From Dichotomicrobium thermohalophilum (lineage in GTDB: Bacteria; Pseudomonadota; Alphaproteobacteria; Rhizobiales; Rhodomicrobiaceae), in NCBI RefSeq assembly GCF_003550175.1, contig NZ_QXDF01000001.1:2008501-2072500 (forward strand): 64,000 nucleotides of DNA, in the 5' to 3' direction. This document shows positions 45,683 through 56,375 of this stretch, piece by piece. A program made the translations under genes and the position numbers. Below the pieces are notes generated by a model. The model was not told the DNA's origin and did not search any database. It was given only the letters and a program-made list of their open reading frames with translations. How positions within the stretch are numbered: the stretch's first letter is position 1; every line of letters starts with the position of its first letter.

Positions 45683-46611
45683 CACAGATAAGCTCGCAGT
45701 TTCGCTCTCGGATCAAAGCCGCTGGTCCCGCCCTTGGCGTCTCGCCATTGCTGCATGGCCTTTTCGAGCTCAGGGTCTGGCTGAGACGGCAGGACGAGTC
45801 GGGTCCGCACATGCTGGTCGCCCTTGTGCTTGGTGCGGGCGTTCTCGATGCCCTTACCGCGCAGGCGGAAGGTCTGGCCGCCGCTGGTTCCTTTCGGGAT
45901 GTTGAGCGCAACCGTGCCATGAATGGTCGGCACCTGCACCTTGGCCCCCAGCACAGCCTCGTCGATGCTGAGCGGGACCTCGACGATGATGTCGTCGCCG
46001 TCGCGCTGGAAGATCGGGTGCGAGCGAATACTCAACTCGATCAGCGCATCGCCAGGCTGGCCGCGGCCGACGCCCGGCTCCCCCTTGCCGCGCAGACGCA
46101 ACACCTGGCCGTCGGTCACGCCGGCGGGCACGTTGATGTCGAGCGTACCGCCTTCTGGCAGCGTGACCCGCTTCTTGGTGCCGAGCGCGGCTTCCAGGAA
46201 GTCGATCTCCAGGTGATAGCGGTAATCCATCCCGGCCATGTGGAACTCGCCGGCGCGTCCGCGCCCCGCCCGGCCGAAAATGTCCCCGAAGATATCACCG
46301 AAGTCCTCAAAGCCCCCGCGCGAGTGATAGCGGAAACCTTCGGTGCCATCGGCGTATTCGCGATAATACTGGTGCGCCGCGCGCTCCTGGCCGGTCTCGT
46401 CGATCTCGCCCGCGTCATAACGCCGGCGCTTCTCCGGATCGCCGAGAATGGCGAACGCTGCGGAGATGCGCTTGAACTTGTCCTCAGCCTGCTTGTCGCC
46501 GGGGTGCAGGTCCGGGTGATGCTCCTTCGCCAGACTCCGGTACGCCTTCCGGATTTCCTCGTCCGACGCGTTACGGCTCACCCCGAGTTCGCTGTAAAGA
46601 TCCGTTGCCAT
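45682..46611 (-). CDS. cbpA: DnaJ-type co-chaperone CbpA
   Basis: A 309-residue J-protein that stimulates DnaK. The J-domain (about 3-68) has HPD at 32-34, followed by a Gly-rich linker and two beta-sandwich substrate-binding domains. The Cys-rich zinc domain of DnaJ is absent, as in CbpA. Start ATG 46611; a TTG at 46623 would add four residues and has no proper site. It is followed by its modulator cbpM. Confidence 0.94.
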   Translation of the reverse strand: MATDLYSELGVSRNASDEEIRKAYRSLAKEHHPDLHPGDKQAEDKFKRISAAFAILGDPEKRRRYDAGEIDETGQERAAHQYYREYADGTEGFRYHSRGGFEDFGDIFGDIFGRAGRGRAGEFHMAGMDYRYHLEIDFLEAALGTKKRVTLPEGGTLDINVPAGVTDGQVLRLRGKGEPGVGRGQPGDALIELSIRSHPIFQRDGDDIIVEVPLSIDEAVLGAKVQVPTIHGTVALNIPKGTSGGQTFRLRGKGIENARTKHKGDQHVRTRLVLPSQPDPELEKAMQQWRDAKGGTSGFDPRAKLRAYL

Positions 46612-46766
46612 TCGTTGTCTCAAATCCTTTCGGCCAGTTCCGGCGAAAGCTGTCTGCGACCGTGCCGGAGTCTTGCCTCATACCATAAATTGATCCATTC
46701 GACGCATACGGAAAGCCCTAGCCATATCGCCTTGTGAAAGGCGCGGCCGCGCGCACCGGTTTCCGC

Positions 46767-48356
46767 TCAGCGCAGCTTGTCGGTCAGCGCCGAAACCAGC
46801 CGGGGCGCGCGCATGTCCGCTGCGTCTGCGTTGATGCTCGAATCAAGATTTAGCACGCTGGCAAGCTGATCCAACCGCTGACGGACGCGCTCGCCGTCGA
46901 ACTCGCGGAATTTGGGCGGCAGGTTGAGCGTGAGTCGTCCGTCTACGACCTCAAGCGGCGTCCGGCTGATGATTCCCGGCGTGCCGGCCGAAATGATGTA
47001 GGCCACGCGCATGGCGCTCCCGAGGATGCGCGCACGTTCGTGTGCCCTTTCGCCGTCGGGGCTTTGCGCCAGAAGATTGCGAAACAGCGGGCTCAACTCG
47101 CCTTTCAGCGAGCCCTCGTGCCGGTAATAGTTGGCCAATGCGATGAACAGCCGGCCGGGGTGGTCGGTGCCGGCCACCGCCCAGTGGGCCGACAGGTTGA
47201 GGCTCTGCTCGCCGCGATAATCCGGATGCGCGCGCCAGCCCACATCAGACAGCAGGCAGGCGGCACGGCGTAGCCGCCGCTCCTCCGCCGTTTCCTCGTG
47301 ACCAACGAGAGCGAACAAGTTGTCCGTCCAGTCGCACAACTCGCGCACGTAATCGAGCGAGCGACCGCCGATGACCGCGGCATCCTCGCAGGCGGCGACC
47401 AGCGGATCGCGGGCGCGCTCCTTTTCCTCCAGCAGCGTGTAGTGCAGTCCTTCGCGCACGCCGAAGGCCGAGATCACGACGCGCGAGGGCTTCACCCGCT
47501 TCAAGAGCCGCCACATCACCAGACAGGCATGGCGGATGGTATCCCGCCTGTTGCGGGAGATTTGGTCGATGCCGGGGATCGCGCCGTTGGCGCTCTTGAC
47601 CACGTCGCGCGTGAACCGTTGCGCTTCGTCCGCGTCGATCTGGTAGCCGTGGTAGATGCGCAGCGGGTAGCCGGTCTTGACCATGTGCAGACGTGCGATC
47701 GCCCGCCACTCGCCGCCGATGGCATAGAAAGGCCGATCCTTGCCGAGGTCGAGCCAGTCCACTTCTGACAGCGCCCGGTCGGCTTCGGTCTTGCCGGCGT
47801 TGAAGTCGTCGCCATAGGCCTCATGCATGTAGAGGTGACCAAGTGCCAGGCTGCGGGGCCGCGGGTTGTCCAGCCGGATGTTTCGCTCGCGGATCTCCAC
47901 CAGTTCCAGCGAGCGTCCGCCGATGTCGCCGGCCAGGCCATCGGCGTTCATGAAGCCGGACAGGATGCCATTGGCGGTGAGCTCGGCCTCGCGCACATCG
48001 CTGAGAATCTCGATCCGGGTGCCGCAAATCCGCTCCGCCGCGGCAATGAATTCGTCCCCGTTCGCGGCGATGCGCACGGCCGCCGTGGCGAACGGATGGA
48101 ACATCTTCACGCCCATATGGGTGATAAGCGCGCGGAAACGGCGAAGCGTGTCCAACGCCCGCGCGACATTCTCGTCCTTCATGCGCCCGGTACGCGCGAC
48201 GCCGCTGCCGAGACGACAGGTGACGCTTTCGTTGTGAAGCTGAGTCGGGCTGCGGGTCAGGCCCTCGAAGATCACCAGCCGGACGGAATTGGACCCGATG
48301 TCGATGACCGCAACGGGCTTGCGCCGGTCGAAGCGAGGGCGGTCATCCTGCTGCAT
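46767..48356 (-). CDS. ppx: Exopolyphosphatase / guanosine pentaphosphate phosphatase family
   Basis: A 529-residue protein of the ASKHA fold. IDIGSNSVRLVIFEG near the start is the phosphate-1 motif, and GLAGDIGGRSLELVEI is the second. The C-terminal half is the HD-like helical extension of long Ppx enzymes. Predicted to shorten polyphosphate, possibly also to hydrolyse pppGpp. It starts 15 bp after ppk1, so synthesis and degradation of polyphosphate are encoded together. Last gene of the DUF2066-to-ppx run. Confidence 0.95.
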   Translation of the reverse strand: MQQDDRPRFDRRKPVAVIDIGSNSVRLVIFEGLTRSPTQLHNESVTCRLGSGVARTGRMKDENVARALDTLRRFRALITHMGVKMFHPFATAAVRIAANGDEFIAAAERICGTRIEILSDVREAELTANGILSGFMNADGLAGDIGGRSLELVEIRERNIRLDNPRPRSLALGHLYMHEAYGDDFNAGKTEADRALSEVDWLDLGKDRPFYAIGGEWRAIARLHMVKTGYPLRIYHGYQIDADEAQRFTRDVVKSANGAIPGIDQISRNRRDTIRHACLVMWRLLKRVKPSRVVISAFGVREGLHYTLLEEKERARDPLVAACEDAAVIGGRSLDYVRELCDWTDNLFALVGHEETAEERRLRRAACLLSDVGWRAHPDYRGEQSLNLSAHWAVAGTDHPGRLFIALANYYRHEGSLKGELSPLFRNLLAQSPDGERAHERARILGSAMRVAYIISAGTPGIISRTPLEVVDGRLTLNLPPKFREFDGERVRQRLDQLASVLNLDSSINADAADMRAPRLVSALTDKLR

Positions 48357-48371
48357 GGCGAGGTTTCCGCA

Positions 48372-50642
48372 TTACTTCTGCCTCTGCCGCGCCTTTTTCG
48401 GCGGCTCTCCGGCGTCATCCTCGTCGGGGCCGTTGCCCCATGTGATCGACACCCGCGGCGGGAAGTTCTTGCGCAGGGACTCGCCGCGGCCGGACAGGCT
48501 CGGGTTGTTGATGAAATACTGATGCGCGTTGAATGGTTCCTCGCCGTCAGCCAGTTCGATACGGCGGGAGGTGCCGTCGGGCAGGATTTCCCAGCTCTGC
48601 TGGTTGTCTTTCAGATTCGCCAGCATGATCTGCCCGAGCACCTGCTCATGCACCGTCGGGTTCAGAATCGGTGCCATCGCCTCCACGCGTCGCTCCAGAT
48701 TGCGCGGCATCATATCTGCCGAACTGATATAGACGCGGGCTTTTGTCGAGGGCAAGCCGTGACCGTCGCCGAAGCAGTAGATGCGCGCATGTTCAAGAAA
48801 GCGCCCCACGATGCTCTTCACCCGGATGTTTTCTGACAGGCCGGGCACCTGCGGGCGCAGGCAGCAGATGCCGCGCACGATCAGCTCGATCGGGACGCCA
48901 TCCCGGCTGGCGGCGTAAAGCGCGTCGATGATGTCGCTGTCCACCAGCGCGTTCATCTTCATCCAGATGGCCGCAGGGCGTCCGGCGCGGGCGTGCTCGG
49001 CCTCCCTGGCGATATGATCGAGTATGCAGTCCTTGATGCCGCCGGGCGAGGCCGACATCAGTTCCAGGTCGCGCGGTTTGGCGTATCCGGTGACGTAGTT
49101 GAAGATGCGCGACACATCCCGACCGATGGCCGGGTCGGCGGTGAAGAATGACAGGTCGGTGTAAATCTTCGCCGTGACGGGGTGATAGTTACCCGTGCCG
49201 ATGTGGCAATAGGTGCGCACCCCACCCGGCTCACGCCTCACGACCTGGCCCAGCTTGGCGTGGGTCTTCAACTCCAGGAAGCCGAACACCACGCGCACTC
49301 CGGCGCTCTCCAGGTCTTTCGCCCACCCGATATTCGCCTTTTCGTCGAAGCGTGCCTTGATCTCGATGACGGCGGTCACCTCCTTCTCCGCTTCCGCCGC
49401 GGCGATCAGCGCCTCGACGATCGGAGATTGCTTCGAGGTGCGGTAAAGCGTCCATTTGATCGCGATGACGTCCGGATCAGCCGCCGCCTGCTTCAGGAAC
49501 TGCGAGACAACGTCGAAGGACTCGTAGGGGTGGTGGACAATGATATCCTTCGCCTTGATCGCTGCGAGGCAGTCGCCGCCATAGTCGCGGATGCGCTCGG
49601 GAAAGCGGATCGTGAACGGCGCGAACAGCAGGTCGGGCCGGTCATCGACGATCATCTCCTTGGCGTCCGCCAGGCCAAGCAGCCCCTTGTGCGTGAAGAC
49701 CTGTGTCTCATCCACCTCCAGCGCGTTGATGACCATGTTGCGAAAGTCTTCGGGCATGGCCGCCTCGATCCCCAGCCTGATCACTGAGCCGAGCCGGCGT
49801 TTCTTCAAAGCCGTCTCGAACAGTCTCACAAGGTCCTCGGCCTTTTCCTGAACCTCGATGTCGCTGTCGCGCAGCACCCGGAACGCGCCCTGGCTTTCCA
49901 CGACATGATCCGGAAAGAGCTGGTCGACGAACAGCGAGACGAGCGTCTCCGAGCGGATGAAGCGCACGCGGGGCCGGCCGTTCGGCATCGTGTCGTCTTT
50001 AGACACAGGCAAACGGATGAATCGCTGCAGCCCCGAGGGCATCGGGATCAGCGCGTACATCTTTTCCGGCTTGGGCACGTCGGAGCGTGGTGTTTTCTCG
50101 GTCAATTCCAGCCCGAGCGTCAGTCCGAAATTCGGGATGAACGGAAACGGGTGCGCCGGGTCGACCGCGATCGGCGTGAGCGTCGGGAAAAGCTGCTTCT
50201 GGAAAAAGTCCTCCAGCCAGTCCCGGTCGGCCTTGGTGATCTCGTCAGGGCCGAGGACGTGCACACCTGCTTCGTCCAGAGCGTCTTTCAGCGTCTGCCA
50301 CTGCTCGTGCTGCGCCCTGGAGATGTCGGCAACCATGTCATTGATGCGCGCAAGCTGCTCCTTGGCGGTCAAGCCGTCCTGGCTGACCGTGGCAATGCCC
50401 TCGGCGATGTGCTCGCGAAGGCCAGCGACGCGCACGATATAAAACTCGTCCAGGTTCGAGGCCGAGATCGCCAGAAACCGCAGCCGCTCCAGCAGGGGAT
50501 GGTTCGGGTTCTCCGCCTCTTCCATCACGCGGCGGTTGAACTGGAGCCAAGACAATTCGCGGTTATAGAAACGCCCGTAGCCGCGATAGTCCTGCGGGAT
50601 TGCCGCATCATCGCTCGGCAGTTTCTCGGCAATGCTCATCAT
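48372..50642 (-). CDS. ppk1: Polyphosphate kinase 1
   Basis: Makes inorganic polyphosphate reversibly from ATP. 756 residues. The autophosphorylated histidine lies in [21 protein letters not shown], and the N-terminal segment [19 protein letters not shown] is typical. GGAG precedes the ATG by 7 bp. The gene is 32 bp downstream of hda and 15 bp upstream of ppx; hda-ppk-ppx order recurs in Hyphomicrobiales. Confidence 0.97.
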   Translation of the reverse strand: MMSIAEKLPSDDAAIPQDYRGYGRFYNRELSWLQFNRRVMEEAENPNHPLLERLRFLAISASNLDEFYIVRVAGLREHIAEGIATVSQDGLTAKEQLARINDMVADISRAQHEQWQTLKDALDEAGVHVLGPDEITKADRDWLEDFFQKQLFPTLTPIAVDPAHPFPFIPNFGLTLGLELTEKTPRSDVPKPEKMYALIPMPSGLQRFIRLPVSKDDTMPNGRPRVRFIRSETLVSLFVDQLFPDHVVESQGAFRVLRDSDIEVQEKAEDLVRLFETALKKRRLGSVIRLGIEAAMPEDFRNMVINALEVDETQVFTHKGLLGLADAKEMIVDDRPDLLFAPFTIRFPERIRDYGGDCLAAIKAKDIIVHHPYESFDVVSQFLKQAAADPDVIAIKWTLYRTSKQSPIVEALIAAAEAEKEVTAVIEIKARFDEKANIGWAKDLESAGVRVVFGFLELKTHAKLGQVVRREPGGVRTYCHIGTGNYHPVTAKIYTDLSFFTADPAIGRDVSRIFNYVTGYAKPRDLELMSASPGGIKDCILDHIAREAEHARAGRPAAIWMKMNALVDSDIIDALYAASRDGVPIELIVRGICCLRPQVPGLSENIRVKSIVGRFLEHARIYCFGDGHGLPSTKARVYISSADMMPRNLERRVEAMAPILNPTVHEQVLGQIMLANLKDNQQSWEILPDGTSRRIELADGEEPFNAHQYFINNPSLSGRGESLRKNFPPRVSITWGNGPDEDDAGEPPKKARQRQK

Positions 50643-50674
50643 GTCGGCTCCACAGGTTCGCGTTCAGGCCGCCC

Positions 50675-51364
50675 TCAGCCCTGTTCGGCATCCACAAAAC
50701 GCGCAGCAAAACGCGGTGTGATCCGCCGCCGTTCGGCCAGCGCCGCCTTGTCCATCCGCGCCACCAGATCGGCCGCCGCGGCGACCGAGCGCTCCATGCG
50801 TCGCAGTAGGTAGTCGATCACGGTCGGTGGCGCGGAAAGCTGCCTGTCGTCGAAAAGTTTCACCAGCACGGCGCGCAACAGCGCGTCGTCCGGCGGGCCG
50901 ATCTCCGCAAAAGGCAGCGAGCGCAGCCGCGAGCGCAAATCCTCAAGCGCGATGGGCCAGGCGCCCGGCAGGCTTCGCGCGGTGAGCAGGATATCGAAAC
51001 CGCGCTCACGCGACAGGTTCAACAGGTGAAACAGCGCCCGCTCGTCGCTCAGCAAACGGTCGACATCTTCCACCGCCAGCGGGCCGGCTTCCAGACCGTC
51101 GACAATGTCTTCTTCGATACCCCCGGCAGAAACCACCCGCGCGCCGCTGCGCTCGCGCCAGACATTGACGAGATGGCTCTTTCCCGCCCCTGCCGGGCCG
51201 GCGATCAAGGCGCAGCGCGCGCTCCAGTCCGGCCAGCTCGCGATCAGGCGCATCGCTTCGGCGTTGCAGTGGCTGACGAGAAAATCGTCAGCGTCCAGCG
51301 CGGGGACATGCGGCAGGTCGAGCGCCAGTTGCGCGTTGCCTTTTCCAGACGGTTGGCTTGCCAT
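50675..51364 (-). CDS. hdaA: DnaA regulatory inactivator Hda (HdaA)
   Basis: AAA+ protein that with the sliding clamp stimulates ATP hydrolysis by DnaA and so prevents over-initiation of replication. 229 residues. It begins with a clamp-binding-type motif QLALDLP (12-18) and has P-loop GPAGAGKS (56-63). ATG 51364 is used; a GTG one codon upstream is equally compatible with the GAGAG site. Located between a phosphatidyltransferase and ppk1. Confidence 0.88.
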   Translation of the reverse strand: MASQPSGKGNAQLALDLPHVPALDADDFLVSHCNAEAMRLIASWPDWSARCALIAGPAGAGKSHLVNVWRERSGARVVSAGGIEEDIVDGLEAGPLAVEDVDRLLSDERALFHLLNLSRERGFDILLTARSLPGAWPIALEDLRSRLRSLPFAEIGPPDDALLRAVLVKLFDDRQLSAPPTVIDYLLRRMERSVAAAADLVARMDKAALAERRRITPRFAARFVDAEQG

Positions 51365-51394
51365 CACACGAACGCTCTCTTCGCAACCAGCGCG

Positions 51395-51976
51395 CTAATC
51401 CCCCAGCGCATCATAATACGCCATATGGCGCAGCCAACGGGCGAGATAAACGGCGGCGGACGCCAAAGTGAGAATGCCGACAACCCATGTCAGCGGGGTG
51501 ACAAGAGCCTCGAGCACCGGCGCGAAACCAAGCTGCGCCAGGACAGCGCCCGCAAGGATGATCTGCCCGACGGTATTCGCCTTGCTGACCTTCGAGGGCC
51601 GCATCTCTACCGGCCGATCCAGCATCCAGGACAGGATGACCGCGCCGACGATCAACACGTCCCGGCTGACCACCGCGATTACCAGCCAGGCCGGCATGTG
51701 ACCGAGCAGCCCGAGCGTCACGTAGATCGCAACGAGCAGCATCTTGTCAGCCAGCGGGTCGAGATAGGCGCCCAGCTCTGTGCCCCAGTCGAAGTGGCGC
51801 GCAAGGAAGCCGTCGATGGCGTCGCTGACCCCCGCAAGAAGGAACAGTGCGAAGGCGGCGGTATGCGCCCCGTGAATGATCAGCCAGACGACCACGGGAA
51901 CGAGCAGGACCCGAATGACCGTAATCAGGTTCGGCAGATACACGGCTTCCTCGCCAACAGACGCTGGGCTGACCAC
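51395..51976 (-). CDS. CDP-alcohol phosphatidyltransferase (PgsA-like)
   Basis: A 193-residue membrane enzyme with about five helices and the complete CDP-alcohol motif, D-G-x2-A-R-x8-G-x3-D-x3-D: Asp55, Gly56, Ala59, Arg60, Gly69, Asp73 and Asp77. The reaction joins CDP-diacylglycerol to an alcohol such as glycerol-3-phosphate; the alcohol cannot be fixed from sequence, and cardiolipin or phosphatidylglycerophosphate synthesis are the common options. 15 bp after the DUF2066 gene, 30 bp before hda. Confidence 0.9.
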   Translation of the reverse strand: MVSPASVGEEAVYLPNLITVIRVLLVPVVVWLIIHGAHTAAFALFLLAGVSDAIDGFLARHFDWGTELGAYLDPLADKMLLVAIYVTLGLLGHMPAWLVIAVVSRDVLIVGAVILSWMLDRPVEMRPSKVSKANTVGQIILAGAVLAQLGFAPVLEALVTPLTWVVGILTLASAAVYLARWLRHMAYYDALGD

Positions 51977-51991
51977 GGCGCGTGCGCCGGC

Positions 51992-53047
51992 TCACCGCTG
52001 GCGCAAGATCCATTCACCGCCGCTCCTGTCGAGCGTTAGCCCCCGCGCCGCAGCCGCCTTTGCGAAGCGCTCGGCCCCGCCAGGGAAGGATAGCACGAGT
52101 TCCGCGCCGCCCGCGAACAGCGACTTGACCTCCACATCCTGCACACCGGATATGCTCGAGATCTTCGAGCGCATGTCCTGCCACGCCGGCAGGCTGTCGA
52201 ATGCGGCCGTCAGCGCGAAGCTCTCCAACGGCGCGGGGCCGTCGAGGGCACCCTGGGTTTTCAAGGAGGTCAGCCGCCAGCGCGCCTCCAACGCCATGCG
52301 CGCTATGCGCGCCGCCCGCCCCGCGGCCTCCGCGATGTCGCCGTCGTAAACCCGAAAATCCTGCGCGAACGCGAAGCGGCCGACAGCATCTTCCCCGCGC
52401 AGTGCGACGCGCAGCCGCCCGCCCGAGGCGTCAACCGCCGCAAACGCCAATACGAGCCGCGGCGCGCCAAGCCGGCCCTGCAGCACCTGCACCGCCCGCG
52501 CTGTCATACTCATCCCCGCGGGCAGACTCGCGGCCTGCGCCGGCGGCATGTCCAGCGGAGCGAGACCGTGCTTCAGGTCAAGCGCTCCCCAGGCCGCGCG
52601 CCATGTCTCGCCAACGCTCTCGCCTTGGGCGACAGGCAACAGCTTCACCGGCGGCGACTGCTGATCGGTATGTGGCAACCCGATGCGGTTGAGCAGATCT
52701 CGGATCTTCCCGGCCTCGAAGGTGAAATCGAGCGTGGCAATATAGCGCGTGCTGGAGAACCGCTCCTCGCGCACGACAAAGCCGTCGAGCATCCCGTCGA
52801 TGGCCGATGCGCTCAACTCCGGCAGGCGGTCATGTGCCTTGAAGGCCACCAGGCGGGACAGAAGTTTGCGGAAGGCGCGCTGGCTGCCTTCGCGGATCGC
52901 CTGCTCCTTGGCCGTCACGGCGTCGCTGGCCTTCGTATTCACCGCGACCTTCGCCACGGTATAGACCGGCGACTGCGCCGCAGCGGGCTCAAACGCCGCG
53001 AGCAGCGCAAACACACCACAGGACAGGCGCAACGCAAATCTGATCAT
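51992..53047 (-). CDS. DUF2066 exported protein
   Basis: A 351-residue protein with a signal peptide (MIRFALRLSCGVFALLAAFEPAAA). The mature start VYTVAKVAVNTKASDAVTAK, then EQAIREGSQRAFRKLLSRLV, is the DUF2066 signature. A C-terminal domain follows (about 255-351) with DLPAW-like and GGAELVLSFPGG segments. No activity is known for the family. ATG 53047 is chosen; a GTG at 53089 adds 14 residues without a ribosome-binding site. First gene of the run to pgsA-like, hda, ppk1 and ppx; divergent from purM. Confidence 0.85.
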   Translation of the reverse strand: MIRFALRLSCGVFALLAAFEPAAAQSPVYTVAKVAVNTKASDAVTAKEQAIREGSQRAFRKLLSRLVAFKAHDRLPELSASAIDGMLDGFVVREERFSSTRYIATLDFTFEAGKIRDLLNRIGLPHTDQQSPPVKLLPVAQGESVGETWRAAWGALDLKHGLAPLDMPPAQAASLPAGMSMTARAVQVLQGRLGAPRLVLAFAAVDASGGRLRVALRGEDAVGRFAFAQDFRVYDGDIAEAAGRAARIARMALEARWRLTSLKTQGALDGPAPLESFALTAAFDSLPAWQDMRSKISSISGVQDVEVKSLFAGGAELVLSFPGGAERFAKAAAARGLTLDRSGGEWILRQR

Positions 53048-53221
53048 TGTTCGTCGACTCAAGCGCGTAGGGGTTGTGAGATGGCTCACTTACCAATTTG
53101 CCATGTTATCGGCAACGAGTCCGGCGGAAATGAGCGCAAAACGCGCCGCGAAGTTACAGACCGCTTGACCCTGCGCCCTCAGCCGCGCAAGTCAAGTGGC
53201 AGGCAATGACGGAATGAGCGC

Positions 53222-54289
53222 ATGTCTGACAAGCCTGCTGAGAAGGGCCTGACCTATGAACAGGCCGGCGTCAACATCGACACCGCCGAGCGCCTGGTGC
53301 GCGCGATCAAACCGCTCGCCGCGTCAACAGCGCGGCCTGGCGCGGATGCCGATCTCGGCGGCTTCGGCGCGCTATTCGATATTGGCGCGGCGGGTTTTAC
53401 CGACCCGATCCTCGTCGCAGCCACCGACGGCGTCGGCACCAAGCTGAAAATCGCGATCGAAACCGGCCAGCACGGCGGTATTGGCGTCGACCTGGTGGCA
53501 ATGTGCGTCAACGACCTGATCGTGCAGGGCGCGACGCCGCTGTTCTTCCTCGATTATTTCGCCTGCGGCGCGCTTGATCCGGCAGTGGCGGAGAAAGTCG
53601 TCGCCGGCATCGCGGCGGGCTGCAAGGAGGCCGGCGCGGCGCTGATCGGCGGCGAGACGGCCGAGATGCCAGGGCTCTACGCCCGGCAGGACTATGACCT
53701 CGCCGGCTTTGCGGTCGGCGCGGTGGAGCGCAGCGCCGTCCTGCCGCGGGCCGACCTGGCGGCGGGCGACGTCATTATCGCTCTGCCCTCTTCCGGCGTG
53801 CACGCTAACGGTTTCTCGCTCGTGCGGCGCATCGCGGCGGATGCCGGGCTGGACTGGATGTCGCCTGCGCCCTTCGCGCCGGAGATCACGCTGGGGGAAG
53901 CCCTGCTGACCCCGACGCGCATCTATGTGCGCCCGGTACTCGCCGGACTGCCGCGCATCAAGGCCCTGGCGCATATCACGGGCGGCGGACTGACCGAAAA
54001 CTTGCCGCGCGTCCTGCCGAATGGACTTGCCGCAGCGGTCGACCTCGCCGAGCTGAGGCCACAAGCCATGTTCGGCTGGCTGGCGCGCCAAGGCGGCGTG
54101 CGCGACGCGGACATGCTGCGCACCTTCAACTGCGGCGTGGGCATGGCCGTGATCGTGGCAGAGGCAGATGCCGGGCCGATCATGGACACACTGCGGGCCG
54201 AAGGTGAAACACCTTACCTCGTCGGGCGGCTTGTGGCACGCACGGACACGCCCGTCCACTTCACCGGTCAGATCGCGTGGCCAACATGA
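53222..54289 (+). CDS. purM: Phosphoribosylformylglycinamidine cyclo-ligase
   Basis: Closes the imidazole ring in purine synthesis (FGAM to AIR, ATP-dependent). 355 residues. [43 protein letters not shown] and [16 protein letters not shown] are all family signatures in the right order. Overlaps purN by 4 bp (ATGA). Confidence 0.98.
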   Translation: MSDKPAEKGLTYEQAGVNIDTAERLVRAIKPLAASTARPGADADLGGFGALFDIGAAGFTDPILVAATDGVGTKLKIAIETGQHGGIGVDLVAMCVNDLIVQGATPLFFLDYFACGALDPAVAEKVVAGIAAGCKEAGAALIGGETAEMPGLYARQDYDLAGFAVGAVERSAVLPRADLAAGDVIIALPSSGVHANGFSLVRRIAADAGLDWMSPAPFAPEITLGEALLTPTRIYVRPVLAGLPRIKALAHITGGGLTENLPRVLPNGLAAAVDLAELRPQAMFGWLARQGGVRDADMLRTFNCGVGMAVIVAEADAGPIMDTLRAEGETPYLVGRLVARTDTPVHFTGQIAWPT

Positions 54290-54951
54290 GCGGGTATAGG
54301 AAAATCGGCGTGCTCATCTCCGGACGCGGCAGCAATCTCGCCGCGTTGATCGAGGCCTGCCAGACGCCCGACTACCCGGCCGAAATTGCCGTTGTCATCT
54401 CGAACCGCCCAGGGGCGCCGGGCCTTCAATTCGCGGAAAGCGCTGGCATCCCGACTCAGGTGATCGATCATAAGCATTTTGCCAGCCGCACCGATTTTGA
54501 CCGCGCGCTTGACGATGCGCTGCGCGCCGCCGGCGCCGAGCTGGTCTGCAACGCCGGCTTCATGCGGCTGCTCACGCCAGAGTTTGTCCAACTCTGGCGC
54601 GATCGCCAGCTCAACATTCACCCCTCGCTCCTGCCGGCCTTCCGCGGGCTCGACACACATGAACGGGCGATTGCCTCAGGCGTGCGGATCAGCGGTTGCA
54701 CGGTGCATTTCGTGCGCGCCGAGATGGATGAGGGGCCAATCGTGGCGCAGGCCGCCGTGCCCGTCCTGCCCGGCGACGACGCCGAGGCGCTGGCCGCGCG
54801 CGTGCTACGTGCCGAGCACCAGCTATACCCGTGGGCGGTGCGGCTGGTGGCCAGTGGCGCGGCGTGGGTCGAGGATGATCGCGTAGTTTATGCCCCTGAC
54901 GTTCCACAGCCGGAAGGCGTCACGCTCTTCGCGCCCCTACCCGGCCATTAA
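54286..54951 (+). CDS. purN: Phosphoribosylglycinamide formyltransferase
   Basis: Third step of purine synthesis, using 10-formyl-tetrahydrofolate. 221 residues. [16 protein letters not shown], the active-site [11 protein letters not shown] segment (Asn and His), and [18 protein letters not shown] are present. ATG 54286 sits in the purM stop; an in-frame GTG three codons earlier is the alternative. Its end overlaps the stop of the convergent folC. Confidence 0.97.
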   Translation: MSGYRKIGVLISGRGSNLAALIEACQTPDYPAEIAVVISNRPGAPGLQFAESAGIPTQVIDHKHFASRTDFDRALDDALRAAGAELVCNAGFMRLLTPEFVQLWRDRQLNIHPSLLPAFRGLDTHERAIASGVRISGCTVHFVRAEMDEGPIVAQAAVPVLPGDDAEALAARVLRAEHQLYPWAVRLVASGAAWVEDDRVVYAPDVPQPEGVTLFAPLPGH

Positions 54952-56276
54952 ATCCGCGCCAGCCCATGCTGGTGCGCCTCCAGGACCTTGCCGGCAAAAT
55001 AGAGCGAACCCGTCATCAGGATACGAACCGGCCCCTGAGCCACGCTCCGGCTCAGGTTGAAAGCGTCTTCCAGATCCCGCGCCGGCTCGGCGAACAGGCC
55101 CTGGTGCCGCGCCATCGTCGAAAGCTCGCCGGCCGTATAGGCGTTCGGCTGGCCGGGGATCGCCACCGTCGCCACGAATTCGGTCAGCCCCGCGAACGGC
55201 GCGAGAAACGCCGCGGCGTTCTTGTTCGACATCATCCCGATGATCAGGTGAAGCGGGCATGGCACCCGCTCTTCCAGCTCGGCCATCGCGCCCGCGAGCG
55301 CCTGCGCCGCGGAGGGGTTGTGACCGCCATCGAGCCACAACTCCGAGTTCGGAAAGGTCAGCGCATGAAGCGCCCCCGGGCCGAGCCGCTGCAGCCGCGC
55401 CGGCCAGCTTACATCGTTGAGGCCCTTGGCGATGTCGCTTTCCGTGATCTCGAAGCCCGGCAGATTACGCACCGCCGCAACGGCTATGCCCGCGTTCTCG
55501 ATCTGATGTCGGCCGATCAGGCGCGGCAGCGGCAGGTCGATCAGCTCGTTCTCGTCCTGGAAGACCAGCCGGCCATGCTGCTCATAGGCGTCCCAGGCGC
55601 TGCCGCCCGCAAGGATGGGCGCACGCAGGTCGGAGGCGTTGCAGACGATCGCATCAAGCGCCTCATCCGGCTGGCGCGCGACCACGCAGGGCACGCCCGG
55701 CTTGATGATGCCCGCCTTTTCCGCGGCGATTTGCGGGATGGTATCGCCGAGGAAGTCGGCATGGTCAATCGACACCGGCGTGATCAGGGTCAGGGCCGGG
55801 CTGCGCACAATGTTGGTCGCATCGAGCCGCCCGCCCAGGCCGGTCTCGAGGATCACCACGTCGGCCGGGTTTTCCGCGAAGGCGAGGAAGGCCGCGGCGG
55901 TCGTGATCTCGAAAAACGTGATCGGCTCGCCGGCATTGGCGCGCTCCACCCGCTCGAGCAGCTCGCTCAGGGCGTCTTCAGCAATCGGTTGCGCACCTTC
56001 TGGCCCGGCAAGGCAAATGCGCTCGCTAAAGTCGCGCAGATGTGGGGACGTGTAAACATGCACGCGCAAGCCCGCGGCCTCCAGCATCGCCTTGAGATAG
56101 GCGATCACCGAGCCCTTGCCGTTCGTCCCGGCGACGTGAATCACCGGGGGCAACTGCTCGTGCGGGCTGCCCAGAGCCGCGGCGAGGCGTTCGATCCGCC
56201 CCAGCGACAGGTCGATCAGTTTGGGGTGCAGCTGTTCAAGCCGCTGCAGAATGGTCGCGGATTCGGAACTCGCCAC
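54948..56276 (-). CDS. folC: Bifunctional folylpolyglutamate synthase/dihydrofolate synthase
   Basis: Adds glutamate to dihydropteroate and to folates. 442 residues. The P-loop GTNGKGS is at 50-56, and the Mur-ligase-type segments VILETGLGGRLDATN and LDGGHNPSAAQALAGA are clear. 99 bp after accD on the same strand, an association common in Proteobacteria (accD-folC). Confidence 0.97.
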   Translation of the reverse strand: MASSESATILQRLEQLHPKLIDLSLGRIERLAAALGSPHEQLPPVIHVAGTNGKGSVIAYLKAMLEAAGLRVHVYTSPHLRDFSERICLAGPEGAQPIAEDALSELLERVERANAGEPITFFEITTAAAFLAFAENPADVVILETGLGGRLDATNIVRSPALTLITPVSIDHADFLGDTIPQIAAEKAGIIKPGVPCVVARQPDEALDAIVCNASDLRAPILAGGSAWDAYEQHGRLVFQDENELIDLPLPRLIGRHQIENAGIAVAAVRNLPGFEITESDIAKGLNDVSWPARLQRLGPGALHALTFPNSELWLDGGHNPSAAQALAGAMAELEERVPCPLHLIIGMMSNKNAAAFLAPFAGLTEFVATVAIPGQPNAYTAGELSTMARHQGLFAEPARDLEDAFNLSRSVAQGPVRILMTGSLYFAGKVLEAHQHGLARI

Positions 56277-56375
56277 GATTCTTCAGTCCGTTGGTTAGGG
56301 GGTTGGGCGCGCCAAGCGGTCCGCGCCGGAACGGGGCGCAACTTCGCAGATCGGGGCGCGGGCGTAAAGCGCCGG

